Assembly: GCF_014633365.1 (NCBI RefSeq)
Contig: NC_068349.1
Coordinates: forward strand, 32,812,753 to 32,876,752
DNA length: 64,000 nt
Direction of reading: 5' to 3'
Source of the DNA: Diospyros lotus
Lineage: Eukaryota > Streptophyta > Magnoliopsida > Ericales > Ebenaceae
The notes below the pieces were generated by a model. The model saw only the letters and a program-made list of their open reading frames with translations, was not told the origin of the DNA and ran no database searches. The stretch's first letter is position 1; every line of letters begins with the position of its first letter. Positions 10,730 to 21,703 of this stretch are shown here, in pieces. The translations under genes were made by a program, and so were the position numbers.

Positions 10730-11131
10730 TATTATGGTAGCTAGTTGATTAATATAAGTAAAGGTGTAATTAGGATGCTAGGAGGTTAATACCCGTTAAG
10801 CATATCTGGTGGAATGTTCCAACATGTTGAGCCACATGAAACGCAACTAAGCGCAGGTTGTAGCCACTTGTAAGTGCACATGGGCATGACACCAACTGCT
10901 TTTAGCGCCCAACTAGCTTGATCAGTATATATAACTGATCAAGAGTGCCTAAAGGGACATGTTAAATGAATTTGGAAATCAGTTTCCCTCCATTTCCTCT
11001 CTGAATTCTCTCTAACTCTCACTCTCTCTCTCTATCCCGATCTCTCTCTCCCTCCCAATTATCTCTCACTTTCTCTCCCAATTTCGTTCTCAATTCCTCG
11101 AGACTCTATTGTCAGATTTTGTAATCAGACA
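10730..11131 (+). repeat. gypsy-1 3' LTR
   Basis: It follows a purine tract (aaagggccggga) after the chromodomain frame and begins TATTATGGTAG, paired with TGTTATGGTAA in the 5' copy. A TATA-like agtatatataac occurs near 10924. The end TAATCAGACA at 11131 is followed by ccccc and the copia-Z coding end. The CT microsatellite near 11010-11060 is longer than in the 5' LTR. Confidence 0.85.
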
Positions 11132-11449
11132 CCCCCAAGTTGAGGAATAGATGTTCATCATTCCCAACTTGCCAAGAATAAATTCAAATTTAGGCTTGGG
11201 TAGTATCTTTGTAAGAACTTTTGCTTCCTGCATTTGAGTGGAAATGTGACACAGTTCAATCCCACCTTCTTCAAGCTCGTGTTTGATAAAGCTCTTGTCG
11301 ATTCTAGCATGTTTTATTCGATCATGTTATACTAGATTATTCACAATACTTATGGCAGACTTGCTATCACTGTAGAGCTTTGTAGGGGCTGAAATAGATA
11401 TTTGCAGATCATCCATTAGTCTCTCTAGCCAAATAACTTCACATATGCC
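11132..11449 (-). pseudogene. copia-Z RNase H C-terminus
   Basis: Minus-strand translation gives the end of a copia RNase H: a YNLVYHDRIKHARIDKSFIKHEL-type stretch near 11290-11330 and an upstream acidic block with 'KSAISIVNN'. It is cut on its 5' side by the hAT MITE at 11450 and resumes at 11927. The stop and the purine tract adjoin the gypsy-1 insertion. Confidence 0.75.
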
Positions 11450-11918
11450 TAGAGATGGCAAAATGGGCTTAGCCCGACGGGCTGGCCTGTTGGGGCCCGG
11501 CCTGGCACCGGGCTAGGGCCAGCATTTTGCTGGCCCATTTAAGGCCGGGCCGATTTGGCCCGGCCCGCTTGGGCCTGCTAATCGGCCACACAACCCCCCC
11601 CCCCCCCCCAAACAGCCCTCGCCCTCGCCCTCTGTCTCGCCCTCGCCCTCGTCTTGCCCTCGCTCGTCCTCGCTCGCCCTCGCCCTCGCCCTCGCCCTCG
11701 TCTCGCCCTCGCTGGCCGGTTGCCGCCCTCGTCTCGCCCTCGCCCGTGCCCGCGCCCGCGCCCCTCGTTCTCGCCCTCGCGGGCTGGGCTGGCCCGTGTA
11801 GGGCCGGGCTAGGGCCAGCAATCTGCTGGCCCGTTTTTAAGCGGGCCGATTTGGCCCAGCCCGCGGGCCACTTGGTGGCGGGCCGAGCTGACTCAGCCCA
11901 GCCCGTTTGCCATCTCTA
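11450..11918. mobile_element. GC-rich hAT-type MITE with 8-bp TSD
   Basis: The element starts tagagatggcaaa and ends tttgccatctcta, a perfect 13-bp terminal inverted repeat. The 8-bp duplication catatgcc lies at 11442-11449 and 11919-11926, as expected for the hAT superfamily. It is 469 bp, very GC-rich, with inner arms made of gggcc-type words, a run of C near 11591-11610, and a central array of cgccct units (about 11621-11775). It has no coding capacity; long frames on both strands are products of the simple repeat. It interrupts copia-Z RNase H. Confidence 0.9.
11621..11775. repeat. (CGCCCT)n-type simple repeat inside the MITE
   Basis: Imperfect hexamer array with units such as cgccct, cgtctt and cgctcg. 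It produces RARARA and PRPRPR translations on the two strands, which should not be taken as protein genes. Confidence 0.9.
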
Positions 11919-11926
11919 CATATGCC

Positions 11927-12647
11927 TTGCGCAATGGCTCTAAATTTTGCTTTAGCACCACTCCTAGCCACCACTGTCTGCTTCTCGCTTCTCCCTGTGA
12001 CTAAATTCCCCCATAGCTTTGTTCAAAACCCCAAAGTTAACCTACTAATCTTCCACGTTACCAGCCTAATCTACATCTACAAAGGCTTCAATATTCCTCT
12101 TTTCATGTTTTCGAAGCATCAATCCTCTCTACCTGGAATTCCCTTGAGATATTTGAGGATGTGTCCCAGAGCATCTAAATGTTGTTGAGTTGAGGAATGC
12201 ATAGACTGGCTAACAATACTTACTGCAAAGGCAATGTCAGGCCTTCTGAGGGATAGATAGATGAGTCTTCCAACTAGCTGATGGGACCTTCCCTTGTCTA
12301 CCGAAGGATCATTTTCATCTAGCTTTCACTTCCATCCTTGTTGCAAAGGAGTCTCAACTGGTTTGCAACCTAATTTCCCAATTTCTTTTCGTAAGTCAAG
12401 AGTATATTTTTGTTGAAAAATGAAAATAACATTCTGGTTTCTCGTAATTTCCATACCAAGAAAATATCACAAGTCCCCTAGATCTTTAACCCGGATTCTA
12501 TTTTCAACTATTGCTTGAGCTTTCAGAGTTGGCATGAGCCATCATCAGTGATGATAATGTCATTTACATATACAATCAATATGGATCTTTTTCCTCCTTC
12601 TCCCATCTTGATGAAGACCATCTGGTCCACTTGCCCTTGCCTATATC
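11927..12647 (-). pseudogene. copia-Z RT C-terminus and RNase H
   Basis: The minus strand continues copia pol: RNase H N-terminal part near 11930-12010, then the connection and RT end, where ADVAFAVSIVSQSMHSS-like and LGRLIYLSLRRPDI-like segments are read near 12190-12270, and an LKVLLIVYVNDIIITDD-like segment near 12540-12580. The catalytic YVDD is YVND-like in this copy. Stops and shifts occur throughout. The right end is the target duplication of the inserted hAT at 12648. Confidence 0.75.
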
Positions 12648-13404
12648 CAGTGTTCTAAAAGGCACTAGGCACTAGTCGAGCGCCAGACTAGGGCCTAGCA
12701 CCTAGGCAGACTGCTATTTTGTCTTCTTTTTTTTAAAATTTATAATATAATTTTATTTTATTTTTAAATAAATCAAAGTTAAAAAGATAAATAAAACTTA
12801 TATGTATATAAATCAGAAATTTATATATATGTTTATATAAATAGATTTATAAATATATTATTTATATATATATAAACAAATAAATATATAAACTTTATAT
12901 AAAAACTTATATATATATATATATATATATAAACTGGGATGGCTAGGGCAACTTGGGGGGTCGTAAACCAAAAGCCGCGGATCCGATTGTAGCACTCAAA
13001 GACCACCACCTGGTGGCCCTCCCGCTTGAGCTCACGAGCTGCCAGCAGGTGAGCTTCACTGCCTCTATGCCATCGCCGCCGTCAAGCTCCATCCTTGCCG
13101 ACGCGTCTTTGTTGAGTCAAGCTCTATCTTCGCCACTGTGAGGTCGCGATGGAGCTGGAGGTAGCGATGAGGTACCGGCAGCGTTGAGACGGCAACGTTC
13201 AAGCAACGGCGGCCTTGGACTAGAGAAGAGGGAGATGGCTGAGAAGTAGGTAAAAAATTAGGCGTCCCAGGCAGCGCGCGGCTAGGCACTGCCTGGGCCG
13301 CCTATAGGCCAGCGGCGGTCGATTAATCGGGTCGGCGCCTAGGGGGTAGACTAGGCCAAATTCGCAGTTGCCAACGGCCGCCTAGGCCGATTTTTAGAAC
13401 ACTG
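12648..13404. mobile_element. Non-autonomous hAT element, 757 bp
   Basis: It starts CAGTGTTCTAAAA and ends TTTTAGAACACTG (13-bp perfect inverted repeat). The 8-bp duplication cctatatc is at 12640-12647 and 13405-13412. Its ends match hAT-1 and hAT-2 in this window: gcactaggc near the left end and ggccaacggccgcctaggc near the right end (shared with hAT-2 at 54614-54631). Between them are an AT-rich block with a TA microsatellite (about 12760-12935) and a GC-rich block. No transposase is present. It is probably mobilised in trans by a hAT-1/hAT-2-like enzyme. Confidence 0.92.
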
Positions 13405-14140
13405 CCTATATCCAAGCCAAAAGAGTGTCATACTAAATTTTTTAAACCAAACTCAAGGTGACTTCTTGAGACCCTTACAAGATTTTTTAAATTTATATAC
13501 TTCCCCTTTCTCTTCTTCACATTCGAATCCAAGAAGGATTCTTATGTATACTTCCTCCTCTAAGTCACCATTTCGAAATGCATTATTTACATCAAGCTGA
13601 TAGAGTTCCCAGTCTAGGTTGGCTGCCAAAGATAAAAGAACTTGAATTGTGTTCAGCTTTGCCACCAGTGCAAATGTTTCCTCATAGTTAATCTCGTAGG
13701 TTTGAGTGAAGGTTTGAGCAACCAATCATGCCTTATATCTTTCGATGTCTCCATCTACCTTATACTTAACTGTGAATACCCATTTACTCCCAACAACCTT
13801 CTGGTTCTCTGGCAGATCTACAACTTCCCAAGTGCCATTCATGTGTGATGCTCTCATTTCTTCCAAAACTACCTCCTTCCACTGTGGTTCTTTGAGTGCA
13901 TCATAGATATTGTTTGGTATCTCAACATTATCAACCTTAGTGGTGAAAGCAGGAAACTATGGACACAATTTTGAGTAAGCCAAGTAGTTAGAAATAGGAT
14001 ATTTTGTACACGATCTTACCCCTTTTCAAAAAGTAATAGGCAAGTCCAAATCATCTACAACTCATCCCTCCTTAGTACTAGGAACCTACACCGAATCCAA
14101 TGTTTGGCCTTGTTAAGGAGCTCTCGATCTTTGCGAATGA
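13405..14140 (-). pseudogene. copia-Z reverse transcriptase N-terminal part
   Basis: The minus-strand frame at 13453-13725 contains YEINYEETFALVAKLNTIQVLL, LYQLDVNNAFRNGDLEEEVY and a CKGLKKSP-like block. These are the RT entry, first catalytic aspartate region (QLDVNNAF) and the YGLKQSPRAW equivalent. Upstream to about 14000 the KWVFTVKYKVDGDIERYKA-like and EEMRASHMNGTWEV-like region is readable in pieces on the minus strand. No intact frame. Confidence 0.78.
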
Positions 14141-14888
14141 AGCAAGGTTGATTTGCCTATAACCGGGTCTCCCCCTAGATTAGTTACTTCAAGTGTTGAT
14201 AACTTTCAGTGGGAACTAGAAGAGAGATGGGTGGATCCCAAGACCCATATTCTTGGGATTTCTCACCCTAGAGATTAATAGTGGGGTAGAATGACTGACT
14301 CTCAAAGAAGGTTACATCATAGGAAATGAGGAACTTTCGGGTGCTTGGAATATAGCATTTATACCCTTTTTGGGTAGGTGATAATGAACACACACACACT
14401 TGAGAGCTTTGGGCTCGAGTTTGCTTGGATTTGTTTGAGAGTTATGAACATAAACAATACAGCCAAACAACTTCAGTGGTACTGAATTGAGGATTTTGTG
14501 TTTGGGAAGTCATCAAGGAGAATACTCAAAGGAGTCCAGAATTTACGTGTCTTGAAAGGGAGACGGTTTATAAGGTAAAATGCAGTTAGGATAGCTTCTC
14601 CCCAATAGGAATATGGGACTGAACTAGTAAACACATTCTTCACAATGGAAGGAAACATTCTTTTTATTGATAAATAAATGGGGATACAATGCCTTTAAAT
14701 AAGAAAAGCTTGGATGACCTAGACACTTGTGCCATAACATGACATTAGAACTATACACTAATGAAAAAGACAAATTATGTGGTAACTAATATCTAGAGGA
14801 AGTACCGGTTATTGAGAAGTAGTAGAGACTATCCTTCTCCTTAGCACTGCCAATCATCTTACCCGAAGACCTGTCTTGAAATTCACAA
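14141..14888 (-). pseudogene. copia-Z integrase remnants
   Basis: The minus-strand frame at 14473-14658 shows SVPYSYWGEAILTAFYLINRLPFK, the conserved region after the integrase core in copia elements. Next to it on the 5' side (about 14690-14830) is the LWHKCLGHPSFSYLKALYP zinc-binding region. The catalytic core between these two has been deleted, so this copy cannot make a working integrase. Confidence 0.75.
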
Positions 14889-15778
14889 TTAGACAGAAAA
14901 AAAGGTCACTATGCAATTCATATCTTTTGTCAGCTTACTAGCAAATAATAAATTGTATGTAAGCTTTGGCACATATAATACAGATTTCAACACCAAATTT
15001 GATACACAAATTGTCCCTTGTCCTACTGCTGGCGACATCTTCCCATCAGCCATCGACACATGAATTTCACAACTATTTTTGTCATAGGCCTCAAACATAT
15101 CTAAGGATCCAGTCATATGATCTGAGGCCCCTGTATCAACTATACAACATCGATCTGATAAAGATTTTGAGAGCAATGAATGGCTTATGTTACCTCATTG
15201 TCACAACTACCATTGGATTTTGTGAGGACGTAGGATCAGACAGAGGGAAGAGCCTTGTTTGGTTCAACAAGTTTTGCAGCAATTCAATATGCTTGGCTGA
15301 AAAATTGAGACTGGCAATCTACCCCGAGTCTAATTCCACTACCTATGCTGCATGGTGATGCCCTTTCTGTTTATTAGGCTTCTACTCGAAAGGCTTTCCA
15401 TGGATCTTCCAGCATGTCTCTTGGGTATGCCAAGGTTTGTTGCAGTGATCACACCATGGCTTTCCTTTTAGCTGTTGTTGTTCACAGTTTTGTATTGCTG
15501 ATCCTTTCTCATGTTTATTCATGACCAGAGCAGAATTTTGGGTGATTTGTTCCAAGTTACAGGGGTTGAGCATAACTCTCTTTCTACTCTCCTCCCTCCT
15601 AACTTTTGCAAATGCCTCTCAAATGGATGGAAAGGGCTTGGATACGAGTAAACATCCCCGTACTTCATCTAAATCTACATCAAGTCCTTGGAGGAAATCA
15701 AAGTCCCTGTTCTTTTTTCAATAACTTCTTGTATTTTCCCACATTGATCTGGCAGCTCTACTCAATTTCATAGAACAA
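14889..15778 (-). pseudogene. copia-Z protease and gag C-terminus
   Basis: Read right to left, gag ends with the zinc knuckle CDHCNKPWHTQETCWKIHGKP (frame at 15382-15573; C-x2-C-x4-H-x4-C complete). The protease frame at 14889-15176 carries VDTGASDHMTG, the intact active-site D-T-G and following S/D-H-M. The protease lies after gag as usual. At 15778 the sequence is cut by LTR element G; gag continues at 24864. Confidence 0.83.
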
Positions 15779-16688
15779 ATCCATGTCATGACCCTAGGAG
15801 CAATAGAGAGGCATTATTGTAATAGGGTTATAATAGTTTGTTAGAAAATATTTTACAAGTAGTTAGGAACACATGGGTATTGTTAGGAAATTAGTTAGCA
15901 ACTAGCTATGTAATACCCCATGTTTGTATGAAGATGCCACGTAATTTCAATGAGTTTGGAATACCGAAAGATCAATTTAACCATAAATTAAGTTGCCGAA
16001 TCGACTGCAGGGAATGTTTCGGAGTAGAATTATCTAAGAAAAATGATATGGTCTCGATATACGTTCCAAGTTAGGATTTATGGTATTGAAAGAAATCGAA
16101 TCGGGAACAGTTCTCGGTACAGCTAAAATATAGCTGCCATTTAGGCTGAAAAACCGAATCGTTGTAGGAGACTCCCGAAAAATTAACGGAACCCTAGGGG
16201 GGCTTCGATTTTGCATAATGAGCAACCCTTCAATAGTTTCGGGATGAAACAATAGCCCGATGAGGACACTAGGGCGAAATCGTCCTTTCCAACTAAGATT
16301 TGGATTATTAATTGTGAATTTTCAGTATTAAAATGCAAATTTAATCTATGTTTGAGGGCATGGTTGCAATAAGAAAATTATCTAAGTGATATTATGATAA
16401 AATTGGAATTTAATAGAGTAATTTTTATAAATATTAGTGTAATATATAATTATATATATGTATAGCCATATATGTATGCGCGTGTGGGCAAGAATGGGCA
16501 GTGGGCGTGAATGAGCAGTGGCCAGCTTCTGTGAAGCTTTAATGGCCGAGATTTTGGGCTGGAAATTGGGAGATTGTGGCAGCGAGATTTGAGGAAGAAG
16601 ATATGGCAGCAAGATTTAAGGGCTGAGCAATTAATGTGATATAAATATATAAATATATAGGCACCTTGGAGAGCAAGCCATGGCTGCC

Positions 16689-16700
16689 TATAAATAGGCA
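16689..16700 (+). promoter_or_regulatory. TATA-like box in the 2.8-kb LTR
   Basis: ctataaatag sits about 780 bp from the left end of the element, followed by a GC-rich region. Its position and match to the plant TATA consensus fit the U3/R promoter of a long LTR. Function is inferred only. Confidence 0.45.
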
Positions 16701-17339
16701 GGAGAATCGGCCGATTGAAAAGCAAGCAAATGAGAGATCGAGAGAGTATGAGCGACAGTGAAGGACCGAGAGCTCGACGAAGAGAAAGCAAGGCCGAAGA
16801 TGGCCGCAGCATCCATGGACGAGCAAGGCGGAGCAGAGCTTCCAGCAAGCTCGGATGGCCGACGAGGCTCAGCGATGAAGGCTCGGCAGCAGCGCCTGAG
16901 GCGCATAGAAGGCCAGAGGTGGTCTCAATGGGCAGCAACCGAGGGGGCTTGGAGAACCAGCAATGGAGGTCGGTCGAAGCAAAGCTCGGCCATGGCCGAC
17001 GCGAGGCGGCGCGTTGCAAGCTCGAGCGCGAGGCAGGGGGTGCGTGCGAGGTGGTTGCAGCCAGCGAAGTCGGTGGCAGGGGGCGGAGGCCCAAGCGGCG
17101 GTTGGGCATGGTGGATGGGCCAAGTTACAGGGGCGGCCATGGCGGTTCAGCGAGCAAGGGAGGCTTTCACAGGCAGCGGCCGTGGGGGGTGGTCGCACGG
17201 GCGAGGGCGCGCGACGTCGATGGCCGCAACGGTGGCTGGCCGGGGTGGCGGCGTGCGGCGAAGCTGGGCTAGGCGGCGGTTGGGACAGCTGGATCGCGCA
17301 AGCCATGGAGGAAGAAGACGCGGGGTGCTCCGTTCGCGT

Positions 17340-17560
17340 AGGTGCTGTGCGAAGAAAGAAGAAGCAGAGGAAGGGAAGAAGAAGAAGAAGAAGAAAGGAG
17401 AAAAAAAAAAAAGAAAAGAAGAGAAGATGGAGTTGCAGGCGAGAGGAGGAAGAAGAAGGTGGAGAAGAAGAGGAGAAATAAAAGAAAAAAAGAAAAAGAA
17501 ATAGAAAAGAAAAAGAAAGGAAAAGAAAAGAAAAGGAAAAATAAATGAGAAAAATGTCAA
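17340..17560 (+). repeat. Purine-rich tract (GAA/AAG/AAAG)
   Basis: A run of more than 200 bp that is almost all A and G on the plus strand, made of gaagaag and aaaagaaa words. It gives long K/E-rich and F/S-rich translations that are not proteins. Such tracts can form non-B structures. Confidence 0.85.
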
Positions 17561-18921
17561 AAAAAAAAAATTCTAGAAAATAAAGAATTATATTTCGATA
17601 ATATCCCAGAGATTTTGGCGAGAAAACGGCCCGGGCACGCATTTCGAAAAAATGACACGCATACCGAGGAAGTCAGGGATGCTAAGTCAAGGTAAGAAAA
17701 AATTCTTAGAAAATTCCAAAAATTTCATAATACTATTTTATGAATTGTCGTAATAAAATACTTGAGAAAATATTTTATAAATATTTAGTTTGAATTTATT
17801 GAGGAAAAATAGGAAAAAATAGAGAAAAAATGATAGAAAATGTCAAAAATTATGGAAAAATAGGTTTTAATGTTTATTTAAATAATTATGGTGATTAGGA
17901 TGCTTTGAGGCTTAAGTTGAAGAGACTCGTGCAAATTTTGAGGTTGGCACGCAAATCGAGGCAAGGCACAAATATCGAGATAGCCCAATAAGCTTGAGAA
18001 GGTAAGTGGTACTTCCTCGAAAATGTTTTCATCATATTGACATGCCCTGATATGTATCCATCACGTAGACTGCATACATGAATATGAAATGCATAAATAC
18101 ACGTTCATATCATTGATCACGCGCATTTGTGACCGTAAGGAGCACGAACTGGCACTGCTGCTTTACCAAGGGTGCACCCATACACCTCGATCTCGAAAGA
18201 AGGGGCCGCAAAAATGGTAAGCAGCATGAGGGGTGCAGTTGACACCTACGATGAAAGACATTGCATACACATATGACATAACATTATGTACCCTTACTTA
18301 GATAATTTATCATCTAACTTGGGTTTTGTCCCTGCAATATTCAAACGTTCCAGATGGAGATTATAGCAGATACGAGGATAAATGAGGCATGAAATGGCAC
18401 TTAGCATAGTGCATGAGAAATGAAATGTATGTAACGTAGCCCCTGCATTTAAGTTTTGCTACTTTAGATTTTGAACGTTTTGAGGAATGTTGAAGATGTA
18501 AGAATTTATTTATGATTAATGTTAAGATAACATGTTTCGATCTTTGTTTCCGCATTTGATGTGTATAGTGATTCTCTTTCGAGATTAATGTATGGGAATT
18601 CTGGGACGGGTTCAAGGAATAGTGTGGTTTAACTTTAGTGTTTAAAAGAAAAAATTTATTGTCCCGGAATTGTCCCAATTTAAAACGCGCCCGAAAAAGT
18701 GGGGCGTTACAAGCTATGCCTATAAGGCTCTACTTGTAAGAGGATGGATATCATGTGTAATGAAATTGAATTACCTTGCTTCCTAATTCTCTCTATTCCT
18801 CTCTCGTTTCTCTCTAATTCCTGCCTCTCATTCTGTTGATTTCTCTCCCTTCAATTCTATCATTCTAATTTTTCTCCCTAATTCCCATCAAAACCCTAGG
18901 TAACCCTAGGAATGTGACAAA

Positions 18922-18933
18922 TGGCATCAGAGC
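18922..18933 (+). promoter_or_regulatory. G primer-binding site
   Basis: tggcatcagagc lies 2 bp after the LTR end. It differs at one position from the standard plant initiator-Met primer complement tggtatcagagc. Confidence 0.75.
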
Positions 18934-20373
18934 GAGGCGATCCACAACGGTGATTCCAGCTGAGGCAAGTCAGAAAGGCAAGTTTATGAAGTCAATCGTG
19001 AATTGGGAAGTAGATTCGTAGGTGATTGTAATCTAGGCAAACCAAAGTGATTCATTGAGAGCAACCAACCCTAGGTTGCTAGCGGGAGAGTCAGATTTTA
19101 TTAGCTACATTGGAATCTTTCAACAGAGTAGGCAGATCCATCGGAGCGACCTAGATCGAGTTTGTTGCATGAGAAAGGGCGACTCAGCAAAACTGAGTAG
19201 GCGGCTCAAATTGGAAGGCGATTGAGATTCGATCGGGCAAGGAAGTGGGTGTCGCGGTTAGAATCCGAAGTGATCGACATTGGGTCGGACGAGGAAGTGG
19301 GTGTTGCGATCGTTGTCAATTGCAATCAGTGATTGGGTCAGAACAAGAGGAAGGAAGCATTGATGCATTGCTAGCTAGGCTATCATTGGCAAGAGGTTCG
19401 CGATTGGAAGTGATCGCGATTGGATATCAGATCAAAGGCGTTGATCAAGCGATCCAAAGCTGGTCAATTCTTAGCTGTGATTTAGACTATTCTGATTGTT
19501 ATTCTGACTAGATATTCTAAAAGCAGATTCTGTAATCTGATCCGACTTGAATTTCGGAGGTGATGTTCCTTAGAGAGGAATCTAATGCAACTGATCTTGA
19601 TCCTAGCTGCAATCTGGAAGCGGGGATAAACTCAATTGTATCTAATCACATTACAAGATCAAATCGATTTCTTTGAAGCAGTGATGGAGGCAAAAATTAG
19701 GTTGGTTGAACTTGAAGTTGCTAACGACACGGATTAGGTTTACTGGACCGAATTTAGGTTTAACTTTGAAGTAGAAGTGTGGGTTCAAAAGGTGCAGGGC
19801 AGGTTTCGAAGCTAATTAGAACAGGTTGTCTTCTGTAACTGTTCAAAGCCAGCCGATTGTTTGAGGTTGACTCAGAAATTGATTGGGAGGCCATTCAGCA
19901 ACAGCAGCTAAAGGTTCATTCAAATCAAGGCCACTACTAGTAGCAATGTCTGAAGCAAATTAGGGTTGCTGAACTGAAAGCAACAATTGTAGTGCTTGGG
20001 TTTGCTAAATTAGCTTTTTGTGAATTAAGGTTGCTGCATTTTAGTACCAAAATAAGTTTCAGAAGAGCGAAGCTGATCAAGAGTTTGTTACGGTGGTGAA
20101 GTTTCAAGGATTGAACCTATCATGGTGGCCGAAGGACTTCTTGAACGTGCATAGCCATTTGGGAAAACATTCAAGGAAGAATGTGATGCAACGGGGGAAC
20201 TAATCAAGGACGTCAACAAAAAGTTGGACGACTTCTTGATTCTATTTTCACATGAATTTCAGGTTAGTATTCCGATTGAATGTTTATCTAAGGAATATTC
20301 TGCTTCCTTAAATCAAATTGGAGATAAGAGTTACAAAGAGGAACTCAACAAGATGAAATAAGAGGGCTCGGTT
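18934..20373 (+). other. G untranslated leader
   Basis: About 1.4 kb between primer site and gag, without a sustained frame. It contains partial internal repetition: the words gaagtgggtgt and gattgggtcgg/gacattgggtcgg recur near 19235-19310. Relic coding sequence near 20120-20373, in the gag frame with a TAA/TAG before the MDYLIRFEK start, suggests the true gag began further upstream and is now broken. Confidence 0.55.
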
Positions 20374-21357
20374 ATGGACTACCTGATCAGGTTTGAGAAA
20401 TTGAAAGTACTTGTGCTCAATTCCCATCCAACTTTGGCCAAGTCTTATTTTTTATCAAGATTCATTAATGGTCTTAACGATAAGCTGAGGCCTATGGTGA
20501 GGATGATGTGTCCGATCACGGTACAACACACAGCTGAGCAAGCTAGGTTGCAAGAGTTGGCACTGGAATCTATTTACAAAAAGCATGGGTCGTCGGCTAA
20601 AGGTCATTGTAAGAGCAACCAACAGAACGAAGGAGCTTCTAAGGCTACTAATCAAATAGTGCAAGAAGCTGATGAAGTAGCATTGGAAGAGGAAGATATT
20701 GTTCATGCAGTTGATGAGAAGTATAAGGGTGATGAGGTCCTAAGAATAGGACTGGTAGCTGCAAAGAATATGGAAAAATTTAATGAAAGTAAGCCTTTAG
20801 TGTACACCAGCAATCAAGAAGTAGAAGATACTCCACTTGAGGAGGTCTCTACTGAAGATGAGAATGGAGATGAGGTTGTGAAGATGGGAGAGGATACGAC
20901 TACACCAACCATGGAGTTTAAAGATTTTAAGTTTGTTTTTCTTGAAGGCATAAACCATCAACCGCCAGGACGGGAAGAAGTTGTTGAATTACCTACATTG
21001 GATCAGGTAGCTTCGATTGAAAAATCAAACAATGGTAAGGAAATCGGTGCTTTAATCAAAGAGAATGACCAATGGAGTACAATTAAAGGTTGGTTAGAGA
21101 TTGACGAGGGATGCTCATGTTTGGAAGAAATTAATCACATTGAAACCTTCTAGCAGTATATTCTTGATCTAGAGTAGAGGAGGATGGAGAAGGAAAAAGT
21201 GAAACAAGATGAAAGGAAGATGGTGGAGGAATTTTTTGAGGGGAATGAGACACTTGCTATTTTGCTTGTTCATATTCCCATTGGAGAGCGGCAACATCAA
21301 ATCAGGTTTTGGCATGCAGAGCAATTTGAATTCCTCTTTGCTATTGGAGATGATGGG
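20374..21357 (+). pseudogene. G gag protein (gypsy type), truncated by H
   Basis: The 259-residue frame at 20374-21153 has the capsid core seen in other gypsy elements here: YLIRFEKLKVLVL, FLSRFINGLNDKLRPMV and ARLQELALESIYKK, matching gypsy-F (ARLQELTLEAIYKR). It then turns acidic with no zinc knuckle and no protease motif. A second frame, from 21184, continues after a stop and is cut at 21357 by the LTR of element H. Gag forms the particle that packages element RNA; lacking pol, G would depend on other elements. Confidence 0.8.
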
Positions 21358-21473
21358 TGTCATGAACCTAGGGTTCGTGATAGGTTAGAAGAGGAATTGA
21401 GAAAGAAACTGAGAAGAAATGAAGAGGGAGATTGAATAGAATTAGGGAGAGAAGGAATGTAACAGTGAAGAAC

Positions 21474-21507
<34 letters not shown>

Positions 21508-21699
21508 TTGTAGAGAGAATCAGATATTCATTTACTCATTTCTTGCATATCTTCTCCTCTTACAATGAGGCATTTATATAGGCTTCATCTAACAAAAATA
21601 ACAGCATCCATGTGCTGTAACAGTATTGCAAAAATATCTCCTAACAACTTGCTAAGTCTATTACTATAATGCCCTTGTATGGAAGCTTGGGTCATGACA
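21358..21699 (-). repeat. H 3' LTR
   Basis: 342 bp with TG/CA ends. It contains a GA microsatellite (21474-21497, plus strand), a TATA-like region on the minus strand (gcctatataaatgcc, about 21570) and a CT-rich R/U5. A purine tract adjoins it on the right, which shows it is a 3' LTR rather than a solo LTR. Confidence 0.72.
21474..21504. repeat. (AG)n microsatellite
   Basis: A run of ag dinucleotides in the H LTR, complementary to the CT-rich untranslated tail typical of these LTRs. Confidence 0.9.
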
Positions 21700-21703
21700 A
21701 TTC

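Larger units (their letters stand above)
4768..11131 (+). mobile_element. gypsy-1: chromovirus-type Ty3/gypsy element inside copia-Z
   Basis: LTRs at 4768-5115 (truncated) and 10730-11131 flank a plus-strand gag, protease, RT, RNase H and chromodomain series. The insertion target is the polypurine tract of copia-Z: a run of C is present on both sides (ccccc before 4768 and ccccc at 11132-11136), consistent with a 5-bp duplication. The normal leader and primer site are gone, replaced by about 1.8 kb of other repeats (5116-6920), and most of the integrase is deleted near 10020-10050. Chromodomain and short LTRs suggest a Reina-like chromovirus (inference). Confidence 0.87.
15909..18711 (+). mobile_element. 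2,803-bp solo-LTR-like element (Tekay/Del-type ends)
   Basis: Begins TGTAATACCCC, ends GGGGCGTTACA, with the 5-bp duplication agcta on both sides. TG/CA ends plus a 5-bp duplication mark an LTR-class insertion. The length and TGTAAyrCCCC/GGGGCGTTACA ends are like the long LTRs of plant Tekay/Del chromoviruses (family inference). A TATA-like ctataaatag lies at about 16689, followed by a GC-rich stretch (16750-17340) and a purine-rich stretch (17340-17560). No primer site, purine tract or retroviral-type domain is inside, so a solo LTR is favoured over a large non-autonomous element. Confidence 0.75.
15784..18919 (+). repeat. G 5' LTR, split by a 2.8-kb insertion
   Basis: LTR sequence is 15784-15908 and 18712-18919. 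It begins TGTCATGACCC and ends AATGTGACA; joined, it parallels 24524-24858 (shared segments include agcaatagag and aattccctcc-type CT-rich tail). The 5-bp target agcta is duplicated at 15904-15908 and 18712-18716. Confidence 0.88.

Noticed and set aside
11513..11943. Long R/A/E-rich and P/R-rich reading frames on both strands
   Set aside because: They are translations of the hexamer repeat inside the hAT MITE; both strands are open because of base composition.
16450..17642. Several overlapping frames of 170-257 residues on both strands
   Set aside because: They lie in the GC-rich and purine-rich part of the 2.8-kb LTR-like element, overlap on both strands and show no domain; low stop density from composition explains them.
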